Assembly: GCF_004117075.1 (NCBI RefSeq)
Contig: NZ_CP026721.1
Span: 930,001 to 994,000 of the forward strand
Source: Fervidobacterium changbaicum
GTDB taxonomy: Bacteria; Thermotogota; Thermotogae; Thermotogales; Fervidobacteriaceae
Length of the DNA stretch: 64,000 nt
Direction of reading: 5' to 3'
Part shown: piece after piece, positions 53,901-62,709 of the stretch
Layout of the letters: every line of letters begins with the position of its first letter
Position numbering within the stretch: position 1 is the stretch's first letter
Made by a program: the position numbers and the translations under genes
Notes under the pieces: model-generated
Databases searched by the model: none
What the model was told of the DNA's origin: nothing
Seen by the model: the letters and a program-made list of their open reading frames with translations, nothing else

Positions 53901-56525
53901 TTAGTCCTTCACAAACACATACACTTGCCTTGGATTGACTGTCCAGTTGGTATCTTGGCTCAGTGGTGATTCGTTTTTATTGCCAAATTCAAACAAACTC
54001 CCATTAAAGAACGCATACCAGACCCACCTGTATCCACCTGGTAACGTGTAATTGTTCGGCCAAGTTGGGTCTAAGTTTATCAATACAAGCACTTCCTGAT
54101 TTCCGTAGACTCGTTTGATAACGTACAGGTTCTTCCAGTCGCGTTCTATCGTTATCGAACCTTTCGATAGAGCCGGATATGTCTTCCTCAGGGTTATGAA
54201 TTGTTTAAAGAAGTTATTTATCGTGTAACCATTCATCTGCTCTTCTACTGAAACCCCATCATTTGGATCATCGTACATCGCACCATCGACGTTTGCATTT
54301 CCAAATGTGATTCCTTTTTGCTGGTAGACAGGCTTTGTCCACCATGTCTGCCCAGCTCCACTTTGACTTGCGTACCACTGCATCGGCTCTCTCACCGGCA
54401 AATCCCACGGGTCTTGTCCCCATTTCCATCCTCTCAAGCCTATTTCATTCCCATAATAAATAACAGGCATACCGTTTAAGGAAAGCAAGAGCGCATTTGT
54501 TAAAATATACTGCTTCGTACCAACTTGTGTGTTTCCACTATACTTTTGGTCGATAAGTATCGATATCCATCTGTTCAAATCGTGATTGTCTATGAACGGG
54601 AAATGTTTTACGTTGAGATAATAACTCGCTCCATTAACCCATGAAATTGTTTCTCCCAGCAGGTTATCTTTCCCCTCATGGTTGCCTGTTATTCCATACA
54701 TGAATGTGAAGTTGAACGCCGGCATCGGTGCAAATTGTGAAAGAACCGATGGATTTCCATCGTACACTTCCCCGACAACTATCGCATCGTTTCCTAACTT
54801 GCTCCTGATGTAACTTTCTATTTCCCTCGCGATTGCTGCTGAACCTGAAATGCCGTCGTCCCAATCCCACCCTTTATAATGCTTTGGTGCATCAAGTCTG
54901 AATCCATCAACACCAACCGTTATCCAAAAATCGATTATCCTCTTTATCTCTTCCATTACCGCAGGGTTATCGAAATTCAAATCTGGCATCGACAAATCAA
55001 ACAACCCAAAGTAATAAACTTTTTGACCTTTAGAGTTTATCTTCCAGTGCCAGTGGTTCCATCCGTCTCTATTTTCCAATGTCATGATGTAATAATTCCA
55101 ATATTTCGAATTCGTTGTATTTTCAACCGCATCGAGGAACCACGGATGGGTATCGGAAGTGTGGTTAACGACTAAGTCCATAACCACCCTGATGCCGTTT
55201 TGGTTGAGCTCTTTTATCATATTTTCAAGGTCCAAGAAACTACCGTAATCCGGTTCCACGTCGTAATAGTCCTCGACATCGTAACCATGGTATGATTTGG
55301 CTTTGTTGAAAGGAAGGAACCAAACTGTGTCAACACCCAGGGATTTAAGATAGTTTATCTTTTGAGAAACCCCTTTAAAATCACCTATTCCATCACCATT
55401 TGAATCGTAGAATGAGCGTATGAAAAGAGTGTACATTGTTGAAGATGTCAATGGTACGTTAATTGACGTGATATTGACGTTTGATTTGTCAATGTATTCT
55501 ATCTTGCTTTCCTTTCCATTGACAACCGCACGGACACCAATTTTTTGCACATTCCAAAAATCTACCCCAAGGAGTTCTTTTGTACTTGAGTGTGAAGTTG
55601 TTATGTCCCAAAGAGAAAGGTTGTTGTTTTTATCCAAAAGATAAACGTAAAATTTCGCGTTAGCTATCGACGAAGGATAAGACCAATTTATCGTTAATTC
55701 GTTCGTATCAACATTGTAGATAGCACCATTAATTGTTGGAGCGAGTGCCCCGAATTTGTATGTAATCTGCGGATGACCTTCTGCTGGGTCAAAGAAAATC
55801 CTAAATCCATCTAAAACACTTGTAAGTCCAGGTTTTATTTCAACACTTACAGCTGTTTCGTCCAAATTGTTACTCCATTCTTCTGAAGTTGCCTTATCCT
55901 TCAGCCTTGCAGAAATACCAACAGAATACACTCTTGGATAGCAGTCAATAGAGATACTTAATCTTGTAGCTTGTGGTGTTATCTGGAAATTCTCATCTTT
56001 GATAACATTACCTGAGCTGTCTTTTAGAAGAGCTCTTAATTCCTGAACATCATACATAACCAACAATTCATCATCTAAATCTACAAAGACTGCAAGATAA
56101 CCATTTACAAATTTTGTATCTATGGAAATTGTGTAACTTTGCCCTGGTTGGAGGGTTTGTGTTTTTTCACCTGTAAAGACCAAGCTGTTGTCGTTTCGTT
56201 TTCCATTTACAACGAATTTGTAGGTACCACCTCTTGGTAATTCAAATGAAAATGATATATCTTTATTTTTGTTCACACTCTGCTTAAGAACTTCCGTGTT
56301 CGCCGAATCGTAAACAATCAACTCGACACTCGATACTTCGTCGATGTATGCATTAAGACCATGTTTTATGTCCTTCGTTTCTACCGGTTTGGGAGTATTA
56401 ACATTTATCGAAATTTGTATCTTGCCAGCCGTTTTCAAAGAAGAACATGCTGAAAGACTAAGAACAATAATTAAGACAATCAATACCACAAAAGATAATA
56501 AGCTAAGCTTGTTGATTCTGAGCAC
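53901..56525 (-). CDS. Lipoprotein alpha-amylase (GH13) with N-terminal beta domains
   Basis: An 874-residue surface lipoprotein: hydrophobic segment SFVVLIVLIIVLSLSA with anchored Cys27. Residues 35-350 are beta-rich, including an immunoglobulin-like segment LTINWSYPSSIANAKFYVYLL. The GH13 barrel begins near 363 (YTLFIRSFYDSNGDGIGDFKG); region I is DLVVNHTS (450-457), region II GFRLDAPKH with nucleophile Asp545, region III VVGEVYDG with acid Glu586, and region IV FIDNHD with Asp649. An all-beta C-domain ends the protein. It degrades starch outside the cell, like the known lipoprotein AmyA of Thermotoga. GTG 56525 follows GGGAGGTTGAG. The closest subfamily is not determined. Confidence 0.9.
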   Translation of the reverse strand: MLRINKLSLLSFVVLIVLIIVLSLSACSSLKTAGKIQISINVNTPKPVETKDIKHGLNAYIDEVSSVELIVYDSANTEVLKQSVNKNKDISFSFELPRGGTYKFVVNGKRNDNSLVFTGEKTQTLQPGQSYTISIDTKFVNGYLAVFVDLDDELLVMYDVQELRALLKDSSGNVIKDENFQITPQATRLSISIDCYPRVYSVGISARLKDKATSEEWSNNLDETAVSVEIKPGLTSVLDGFRIFFDPAEGHPQITYKFGALAPTINGAIYNVDTNELTINWSYPSSIANAKFYVYLLDKNNNLSLWDITTSHSSTKELLGVDFWNVQKIGVRAVVNGKESKIEYIDKSNVNITSINVPLTSSTMYTLFIRSFYDSNGDGIGDFKGVSQKINYLKSLGVDTVWFLPFNKAKSYHGYDVEDYYDVEPDYGSFLDLENMIKELNQNGIRVVMDLVVNHTSDTHPWFLDAVENTTNSKYWNYYIMTLENRDGWNHWHWKINSKGQKVYYFGLFDLSMPDLNFDNPAVMEEIKRIIDFWITVGVDGFRLDAPKHYKGWDWDDGISGSAAIAREIESYIRSKLGNDAIVVGEVYDGNPSVLSQFAPMPAFNFTFMYGITGNHEGKDNLLGETISWVNGASYYLNVKHFPFIDNHDLNRWISILIDQKYSGNTQVGTKQYILTNALLLSLNGMPVIYYGNEIGLRGWKWGQDPWDLPVREPMQWYASQSGAGQTWWTKPVYQQKGITFGNANVDGAMYDDPNDGVSVEEQMNGYTINNFFKQFITLRKTYPALSKGSITIERDWKNLYVIKRVYGNQEVLVLINLDPTWPNNYTLPGGYRWVWYAFFNGSLFEFGNKNESPLSQDTNWTVNPRQVYVFVKD

Positions 56526-56605
56526 GCTAACTCAACCTCCCTGGCAATTTATAAGTTTTACCATTTTGTTATTTTATCATCTTATCAAACCATAACTTCA
56601 AGCTC

Positions 56606-56621
56606 TTGGAACTTTTTCCAA
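56606..56621. promoter_or_regulatory. Inverted repeat TTGGAA-N4-TTCCAA, possible operator of the amylase locus
   Basis: A perfect six-base inverted repeat with four-base spacer, 81 bases ahead of the amylase start. It shares the core TGGAA-N4-TTCCA with the repeat at 53859-53874. No other gene in the window shows this core at its 5' side by eye. Confidence 0.45.
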
Positions 56622-56663
56622 AAAAAAGAAAAGCCCCTTGTTGCCATTTCTGACAACAAGGGG
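56622..56663 (-). terminator. Intrinsic terminator of the opp operon
   Basis: On the minus strand CCCCTTGTTG and CAACAAGGGG form a ten-base-pair stem with loop TCAGAAATGG, followed by CTTTTCTTTTTTTT. It lies 22 bases past the oppF stop. Confidence 0.92.
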
Positions 56664-56685
56664 ATTATCATCTAGCATTGACTTT

Positions 56686-57681
56686 TTATTTTATTTTACC
56701 TTCATGCACTAAATAACAAGCAACGTAGTGACCAGGTGCAACTTCTTTTAATTCTGGGTGTGGATCCGTTTTACATCTGTCAACTCTAAATGGACATCTG
56801 TCATAGAATCTGCATATTGGTGGTGGGTCAATTGGTGCACTTATATTTCCAATGATATTCGGCTCATTCCTTTTGTATTCTGGGTCTGGCACAGGAACAG
56901 CGTCCATTAAAGCTCGTGTGTATGGGTGCATAGGATGATGTAATAATTCTTCAGTTTCGGCAAGTTCGACAATCTTTCCAAGGTACATAACCGCTATCCT
57001 GTTAACCATGTATCTTGCAACCGCAAGGTCGTGTGTTATGTATAGGTAACTCATTCCATGAATTTGTTGTAATTCCATCATTAGCTCCATAACTGCTGTT
57101 CTGACAGAAACATCCAACATCGATGTTGGTTCGTCTGCGACGATGAGTTTAGGATTCAAAACGAGTGCCCTTGCGATAGCAACTCTTTGTCTTTGACCAC
57201 CGGAAAGTTCATGAGGATATCTCCACAAAAAGCTGTCAGGTGGTGTAAGACCAACTTCCTGGAGTAGTTGTGAGACTTTCTCTTCTCTGTCTTCAAGTGT
57301 TCCAACGTTATGTATATTTAGTGGTTCTGCTATTATGTCGAATATAGTCATCCTTGGGTTTAGAGATTCGTATGGGTCTTGGAATATCATTTGAACCATC
57401 GCATGGTATTCCATCCGTTCATATTCATCGATGTTTTTGCCAAGTACTTTTATCGTCCCATCCGTTGGTGTTTCCAATCTTACAACCATCCTACCAGTCG
57501 TTGTTTTTCCACAACCAGATTCACCAACAAGTCCCAGCGACTCGCCTTCCAAAATTTCGAACGATACGTCATCTACTGCATGGACAAAATGTTTTGCCCT
57601 GGAAAAGAGTGCTCTTTCGGCCGGAAAGTATTTCTTCAAATTCTTTATTTCAAGTAGTACATTTTTATTTTCTAAACGCAT
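56686..57681 (-). CDS. oppF: Oligopeptide/oligosaccharide ABC transporter ATP-binding protein, OppF-type
   Basis: A 331-residue ATPase. Walker A is GESGCGKTT (near residue 53), the signature is LSGGQRQRVAIARAL, Walker B is KLIVADEPTS and the switch His is in ITHDLAVA. The C-terminal extension with four cysteines (CRFYDRCPFRVDRC) is typical of OppD/F proteins. In Thermotogota many transporters of this family carry oligosaccharides, so a peptide substrate should not be assumed. It overlaps oppD by 17 bases. GAGGTG precedes ATG 57681. Confidence 0.93.
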   Translation of the reverse strand: MRLENKNVLLEIKNLKKYFPAERALFSRAKHFVHAVDDVSFEILEGESLGLVGESGCGKTTTGRMVVRLETPTDGTIKVLGKNIDEYERMEYHAMVQMIFQDPYESLNPRMTIFDIIAEPLNIHNVGTLEDREEKVSQLLQEVGLTPPDSFLWRYPHELSGGQRQRVAIARALVLNPKLIVADEPTSMLDVSVRTAVMELMMELQQIHGMSYLYITHDLAVARYMVNRIAVMYLGKIVELAETEELLHHPMHPYTRALMDAVPVPDPEYKRNEPNIIGNISAPIDPPPICRFYDRCPFRVDRCKTDPHPELKEVAPGHYVACYLVHEGKIK

Positions 57682-58666
57682 CTCTTCTCACCTCTTCAGT
57701 CAGTGGGTGCCAGCATGCTACATAGTGTCCTTTTTCAACCTCTTTGTATTCCGGCTCATCGGTTCGGCACTTATCCGTTGCCCATGGACATCTTGGTGCG
57801 AATCGACATCCTGTAGGCGGATTGAGCAAGTTTGGTGGCTCTCCAGGTATTGTAAATAGCTTTTTCTTCTCACCAACGTGGCTCGGGAATGCATTCATAA
57901 GCAAGAACGTGTACGGATGCATCGGACGTTTGAAGACAGTTGTTGCATCTGCTTGTTCAACAAACTTTCCTGCATACATTACAGCAATTTTATCGCTTAC
58001 TTCTGCAATAACTGCAATATCATGAGAAATGTAAATCATCGCCATGTTCAGTTCTTTTTGAATTTTCTTCAATTCTCGTAATATCTTGTCCTGAACGATA
58101 ACATCCAAAGCTGTTGTTGGTTCGTCTGCAATTATAACCTTGGGGTTACAAGATAGCGACAGTGCGATAACTGCCCTTTGTTTCATACCACCACTGTATT
58201 GGTGAGGGTATTGGTCCATACGTTTTGGGTCGAGCGTTACTAATTCAAAAAGCTTTGCAACTTTCGCTCTTGCTTCGTCGATAGGCGTATCTGGATAGTG
58301 GTTGAGTATAGCTTCAACGATTTGGTCACCGACTCTGTACACTGGGTTTAGCGAATTCATTGCAGCTTGGAAAACCATTGAAATACCTTTCCATCTATAG
58401 TGGCGCATTTCTTCTTCTGATAAGCTAACGAGGTCGACCATCTTTCCATTATCATTGAACCATACATGTCCACCCTTAAATTCTGCGTTTTCTGGTAGTA
58501 TCCTTAACAATGTCATTGAAACTGACGTTTTACCACAACCAGATTCACCGACTATACCTAGACTTTCTCCGGCTTCTAACTCAAACGATATCCCATCAAC
58601 GGCTTTTACATAGCCCATTTTTGTTTTGTAATGCATCTTTAAGTCTTCAACTTTCAACACTGCCAC
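57665..58666 (-). CDS. oppD: Oligopeptide/oligosaccharide ABC transporter ATP-binding protein, OppD-type
   Basis: A 333-residue ATPase. Walker A GESGCGKTS, signature YSGGMKQRAVIALSL, Walker B KVIIADEPTTALD and switch ISHDIAVIAE are all present. A cysteine-containing C-terminus (CRFAPRCPWATDKC) matches the family. The start is GTG 58666, 6 bases after AGAGGTG; an in-frame GTG at 58675 lies within that site. It forms a heterodimer with the oppF product, with which its gene overlaps by 17 bases. Confidence 0.93.
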   Translation of the reverse strand: MAVLKVEDLKMHYKTKMGYVKAVDGISFELEAGESLGIVGESGCGKTSVSMTLLRILPENAEFKGGHVWFNDNGKMVDLVSLSEEEMRHYRWKGISMVFQAAMNSLNPVYRVGDQIVEAILNHYPDTPIDEARAKVAKLFELVTLDPKRMDQYPHQYSGGMKQRAVIALSLSCNPKVIIADEPTTALDVIVQDKILRELKKIQKELNMAMIYISHDIAVIAEVSDKIAVMYAGKFVEQADATTVFKRPMHPYTFLLMNAFPSHVGEKKKLFTIPGEPPNLLNPPTGCRFAPRCPWATDKCRTDEPEYKEVEKGHYVACWHPLTEEVRRDAFRK

Positions 58667-58671
58667 AACAA

Positions 58672-61158
58672 TCACCTCTTTCTAAGTCTTGGGTTGACTA
58701 TTTCTTCAAGTCCCCTACCGAGGAAGTAGAAGGCAGAACAAAGAAGCGTGATAGCTCCACCGGCTGGAACCCACATCCACCAGTAAGCGCCGATGTTACC
58801 AGAGCCAAGGTAACCAGAACTCCAAACAGTATTTATCATCAATCCCCAAGACATCCTTACTTTCATTAGTCCAAAGAAGCTAAGAACCGCTTCTGAAAAG
58901 ACTGCACCTGTGACATTGAACATCATATACAGGAACGAAAGAGGCATGACATTCGGAATTATGTGGTTAAATATGATGTACCCATGGCTACCTCCCGAAA
59001 CTCTCGCTGCATCTATGTAAGGTTTGACCTTAATTGTAAGTGCTTGAGCTTTCAAAACAAGCGTAATGCCTCCAAAACCACCGAGTAAACCAAGTATGAC
59101 TGCAAGCTTAAATAGATTCATCGTCATGAAACCAGAGAGGACTATCAAGAACGCTGTTGATGGGAAGAGCATCATTAAGTCGGCTATGCGCATGAATATA
59201 ACATCAACAACTCCGCCATAGTAAGCTGCCGCAGTACCAATTATCGTACCAATTACAACCGTAATGAGTGCTGCGAGCACACCAAGAACAAATTCACTTG
59301 GAGTACTTACCATTAGTTGCACCAATATATCCCTTCCAACAGGGTCCGTTCCGAGCCAATGCCATCTGTTTGGTGGAAGCGGATGAGCAACACCAATTTT
59401 ATTGGTAATAGACAGCCTATTGAATAACTCAACAAGCTTTGTCTCAGCAAATTTCTTATCCCACTCTACTTTTTTTGGTTGCATTTTTGCAACCGTTTCA
59501 GAAGAAATCTTGTCCCAAAGAGTGGTGTCCTCAAGATGCATCTTATGTTCTTCTATCATCCTCAGGTATATTTCTTCGTTGATATCTCCTTGACCAATCA
59601 AAAAGTTCACTGCTTCAATAGGCTCTTTATTTTCGTAGTTTTTCAGTTTTTCGACTATATCTAACCGTTTGAAATCATCCAGCTGTGAATTCTCTATGTT
59701 GGAAATAACTTTTTGTAGTTTGTTCGTTCCTCCAAAGGCGTAGCCCATAAGAGATGCAACTGGGTCAGATAATACCTTTACAACCTGACTACCAAGTGTT
59801 TCGTAACTCTCAGGAACGTTAGTATCGTTCAGAAGTATTGCCATCATTGACCTTGCCATTGCTATATCTTTGAATATTTTGTTCAACTCATAGACATATG
59901 ATTTATGAGTTTCTTCGGAGTATTTTCTTATACCATTCTCAAGTTTCGCTCTTGTCTCGGGACCGATATCAACAGAAACTTTTGCTAGTTCAAAACCAGC
60001 GTATGCTTCCAAAAATTTTTCCACATCCTTGTAAGAAACTTCAACGCCAGCTTCCTTCATTTCTTCTTCGATTGTTGTAAGCGTTGCTTTAGCCTTTTTC
60101 AAAGCAGGTTCAAGTATTTCTTTTCTTGAAAGATCAGAAAGCTTACCCTTTGCAATGTCTACAAGATGCTTAAATCTGGATGCGTTTAGTTTTTCGGTTA
60201 TTTCTTTATCTTCGTATCCTACTACTAACAGTTCCTGAATCAACGGAAAAACGGCTGCGTTAACCAAATCGGAAACACCAACAATTTCGTTGTTTACTAT
60301 TTCTGAAAATTGTGAATCCGAACTTACAAAAAGCTGTTGTCCAGTGCTTTCGGATACCAAAGACCTTGCAACTTCCAGCACTTTATTTTCAGCTTCCTCA
60401 ATTTGCTCTTGTGGATACTCGGTAGATAATTTTGCATTGAAATCATCAATAACTTCGGGTCTATCTCTGTTCAAACTTCTGAACCAAAGTATTACTCTTG
60501 AGACCTCATCCGAATCTTTGTAAGGAGACAAAGCAACCGCCAAGGTTGTGTAATCAATTTTTTGGAGTAACTCTGAGAAGTTCTGGAACGAGAATTTTTC
60601 CCTGTTTCCTATGTCTTTAACACTAACTATGGCAGAGAATTTAATTATACCTTTCTCAACGAGCTCCGAAATACTATTTTGGAAATACATTCTCTCTTTA
60701 GCAGGAATGTAACTATCAGCTATCGTATCAAGTAAGTGTCTAAGAGCATCTGGAGCGTAAGTGGTCATAATTTCGTATTGTGAGTTTCTCACTAAGTTCT
60801 CCATTGATTCCTTAAAAGCTTCTCCTTTATCCATAAATGAATATACCCAAATTTGTGCTGTTGGAATTTCGATTCCCTTGACCAAGTTTTGAGTTGATAA
60901 ATAGTCCGTAATGTACTTGCTGGAAAGTATCCTTGAATCAAGACCTGTGACGGGATCATAGATGTTCGGGTCAAGTATGTTGAGGACAACAGGAGATAGC
61001 GCTCCAAATATACCAAAGGCTATGATAACCCAAAGTCCAAACATTCCCATCTTGCTTTCTCTAAAGAGCGCCCAGTTCTTTTTGAAATTTTTGATAAAAA
61101 GCTTGAATTTTATCTTCAGTATTGATTCTTTTAATTCTGTGTTTTTAGTTTGTGCCAT
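58672..61158 (-). CDS. oppC: OppC-type ABC permease with a large inserted domain
   Basis: An 828-residue membrane protein; usual OppC proteins have about 280-400 residues. The cytoplasmic N-terminus (1-38) and first helix (MGMFGLWVIIAFGIFGALSP, about 37-56) are followed by roughly 530 residues of mostly helical, charged sequence (about 65-590). The normal OppC core then starts at HWLGTDPVGRD (600-610) with five more helices and the ATPase-contact loop DAARVSGGSHGYIIFNHIIPN (117-137 of that core). The insert would lie outside the inner membrane, where the binding protein docks. Its role is unknown. The stop lies 5 bases before oppD. Confidence 0.88.
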   Translation of the reverse strand: MAQTKNTELKESILKIKFKLFIKNFKKNWALFRESKMGMFGLWVIIAFGIFGALSPVVLNILDPNIYDPVTGLDSRILSSKYITDYLSTQNLVKGIEIPTAQIWVYSFMDKGEAFKESMENLVRNSQYEIMTTYAPDALRHLLDTIADSYIPAKERMYFQNSISELVEKGIIKFSAIVSVKDIGNREKFSFQNFSELLQKIDYTTLAVALSPYKDSDEVSRVILWFRSLNRDRPEVIDDFNAKLSTEYPQEQIEEAENKVLEVARSLVSESTGQQLFVSSDSQFSEIVNNEIVGVSDLVNAAVFPLIQELLVVGYEDKEITEKLNASRFKHLVDIAKGKLSDLSRKEILEPALKKAKATLTTIEEEMKEAGVEVSYKDVEKFLEAYAGFELAKVSVDIGPETRAKLENGIRKYSEETHKSYVYELNKIFKDIAMARSMMAILLNDTNVPESYETLGSQVVKVLSDPVASLMGYAFGGTNKLQKVISNIENSQLDDFKRLDIVEKLKNYENKEPIEAVNFLIGQGDINEEIYLRMIEEHKMHLEDTTLWDKISSETVAKMQPKKVEWDKKFAETKLVELFNRLSITNKIGVAHPLPPNRWHWLGTDPVGRDILVQLMVSTPSEFVLGVLAALITVVIGTIIGTAAAYYGGVVDVIFMRIADLMMLFPSTAFLIVLSGFMTMNLFKLAVILGLLGGFGGITLVLKAQALTIKVKPYIDAARVSGGSHGYIIFNHIIPNVMPLSFLYMMFNVTGAVFSEAVLSFFGLMKVRMSWGLMINTVWSSGYLGSGNIGAYWWMWVPAGGAITLLCSAFYFLGRGLEEIVNPRLRKR

Positions 61159-61173
61159 CTGCTATCACCTCAC

Positions 61174-62553
61174 TCAGTATCTGATTCTTGGGTCTAAGAA
61201 TGCGTAAAGTATATCAGCAACCAGGTGGGCGACAAGTACTAAAACACCCGTAAAAACCAGACACCCAATAGCTAATGGTGTATCCTGAGAGGTTGTTGCG
61301 TCAAGAAGTGTAAGTCCCATACCTTTCCACGAGAACATCGTTTCTGTGATGACTCCTCCACTTACCGTGGAAGCAAGACCTATAACAAAGCTGGTCATTA
61401 AAGGAAGCAAAGCGGTTCTTGCAGCATGTTTATCTCGTATAACCTTATCAGGAAGTCCCTTTGCTCTGGCTGTCGTAATGTAATCTTCTTTAATTACCTC
61501 AAGCATGGTATCACGCATAACAAGCATATCTCCTGCAAAGTGTAATGTCACAAGTGCAATGACGGGGAGTGCAAGATGGTAAATTATATCAAGAGCATAG
61601 CTCCCCATTTTGTTGGTACTCCAGTACATGATTGAAAGAACAACACCTGCTATAACAAACGACCAGACGGCTATCTTCTTAGCCTTTATCGTTTTTAACT
61701 TCGACGCTAATACAATACCGATAATCCACATGACAAGCAAAAAGAATTCCGTCCACAATAACCTTATGAACACATCCTGTGCACTAAAAGGAGCGTTAAA
61801 CCACTTGGCAGGCGTAACAAAACCAGATAACGGGAACCACTTTAATGTAACCGCAAAGAGCCATATAAGGATAAGCATGTAGAATGGAGTGAATATCGTC
61901 CAAAAGACAATTCCCACAAATGTAGCTGCCTTATCTATTAATCCTCCCCTTCTCCATGCAATTCTTTTCCCAAGGTCAAAACCAAGGAGGAACGAAAGAA
62001 CGGAGCTTGCGAGGAACAAGAATAAAGTTCTCGGTAATCTTTCAGCGATGATTTCTTCCACTCTCCTAGGATATTCACTGAATGATATACCCATCTCCAA
62101 GTTAAAGAAATTTCTCATGTGTTTGTAATACTTAACATACCACGGGTCGTCCACACCAAAGAGTTTTTTCATTCTTTCATACATTTCAGGATTTCTCATC
62201 AACTTCGGATCCAAAAATTTCGTGGTATAGTCACCTGGCATGGCTAAGAAGATAAAGAAGACAACAGTTACATAGATGATAAGCAAAAGGACAATCTGAG
62301 CAGTCCTGTTCCTGATGAACTTGGCAAGTCCAGGCAAGTCAAAACCGTAGAAGTATATTATTGGTGCAATGATGAAATTAAATCTTGGACTGAACAAGTA
62401 AAGGTATTTCACATTGAAAAGAGCACCATAGTACAACGCAAGTGAGATTGCAAGGAATATGTAATTAATAGGTCTCTTGCCTTTCCTGAGGGAAAAATAG
62501 ATACCTACCAAAGGTATCACGAGTGCGTATAAAATCAGTTCCCAACTTCTCAT
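61174..62553 (-). CDS. oppB: OppB-type ABC permease with extended N-terminus
   Basis: A 459-residue membrane protein; OppB proteins usually have 300-340 residues. About 85 residues with three or four hydrophobic stretches (ELILYALVIPLVGIYF, INYIFLAISLALYYGALF, FNFIIAPIIYFYGF) precede the common start RNRTAQIVLLLIIYVTVVFF. The core has the DPWYVKYYKHMRNFFNLEMGISF region and the ATPase-contact loop TTARAKGLPDKVIRDKHAART. It pairs with the oversized OppC-type protein. ATG 62553 is preferred over GTG 62559, which lies in the GAGAGGTG ribosome site. Confidence 0.9.
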   Translation of the reverse strand: MRSWELILYALVIPLVGIYFSLRKGKRPINYIFLAISLALYYGALFNVKYLYLFSPRFNFIIAPIIYFYGFDLPGLAKFIRNRTAQIVLLLIIYVTVVFFIFLAMPGDYTTKFLDPKLMRNPEMYERMKKLFGVDDPWYVKYYKHMRNFFNLEMGISFSEYPRRVEEIIAERLPRTLFLFLASSVLSFLLGFDLGKRIAWRRGGLIDKAATFVGIVFWTIFTPFYMLILIWLFAVTLKWFPLSGFVTPAKWFNAPFSAQDVFIRLLWTEFFLLVMWIIGIVLASKLKTIKAKKIAVWSFVIAGVVLSIMYWSTNKMGSYALDIIYHLALPVIALVTLHFAGDMLVMRDTMLEVIKEDYITTARAKGLPDKVIRDKHAARTALLPLMTSFVIGLASTVSGGVITETMFSWKGMGLTLLDATTSQDTPLAIGCLVFTGVLVLVAHLVADILYAFLDPRIRY

Positions 62554-62646
62554 CTTCACCTCTCCCTTTAATCAGTTTGGACACTTTTATATGATTTGGG
62601 AAGTTTTTTCTGCAAGTTTTGAATTTCTCAAGCACCTCATTTAATA

Positions 62647-62666
62647 GTCCCCCCTTGCGGGGGGAC
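62647..62666 (-). terminator. Strong hairpin between oppA and oppB
   Basis: GTCCCCCC and GGGGGGAC form an eight-base-pair stem with a four-base loop. The minus strand continues TATTAAATG, a weak T-run. It may act as a partial terminator or 3' stabiliser so that more binding protein than permease is made. Confidence 0.55.
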
Positions 62667-62709
62667 CTTACGTATTTAGGTTTTAATAATAGAGTGGTTC
62701 AGCTTAGAA

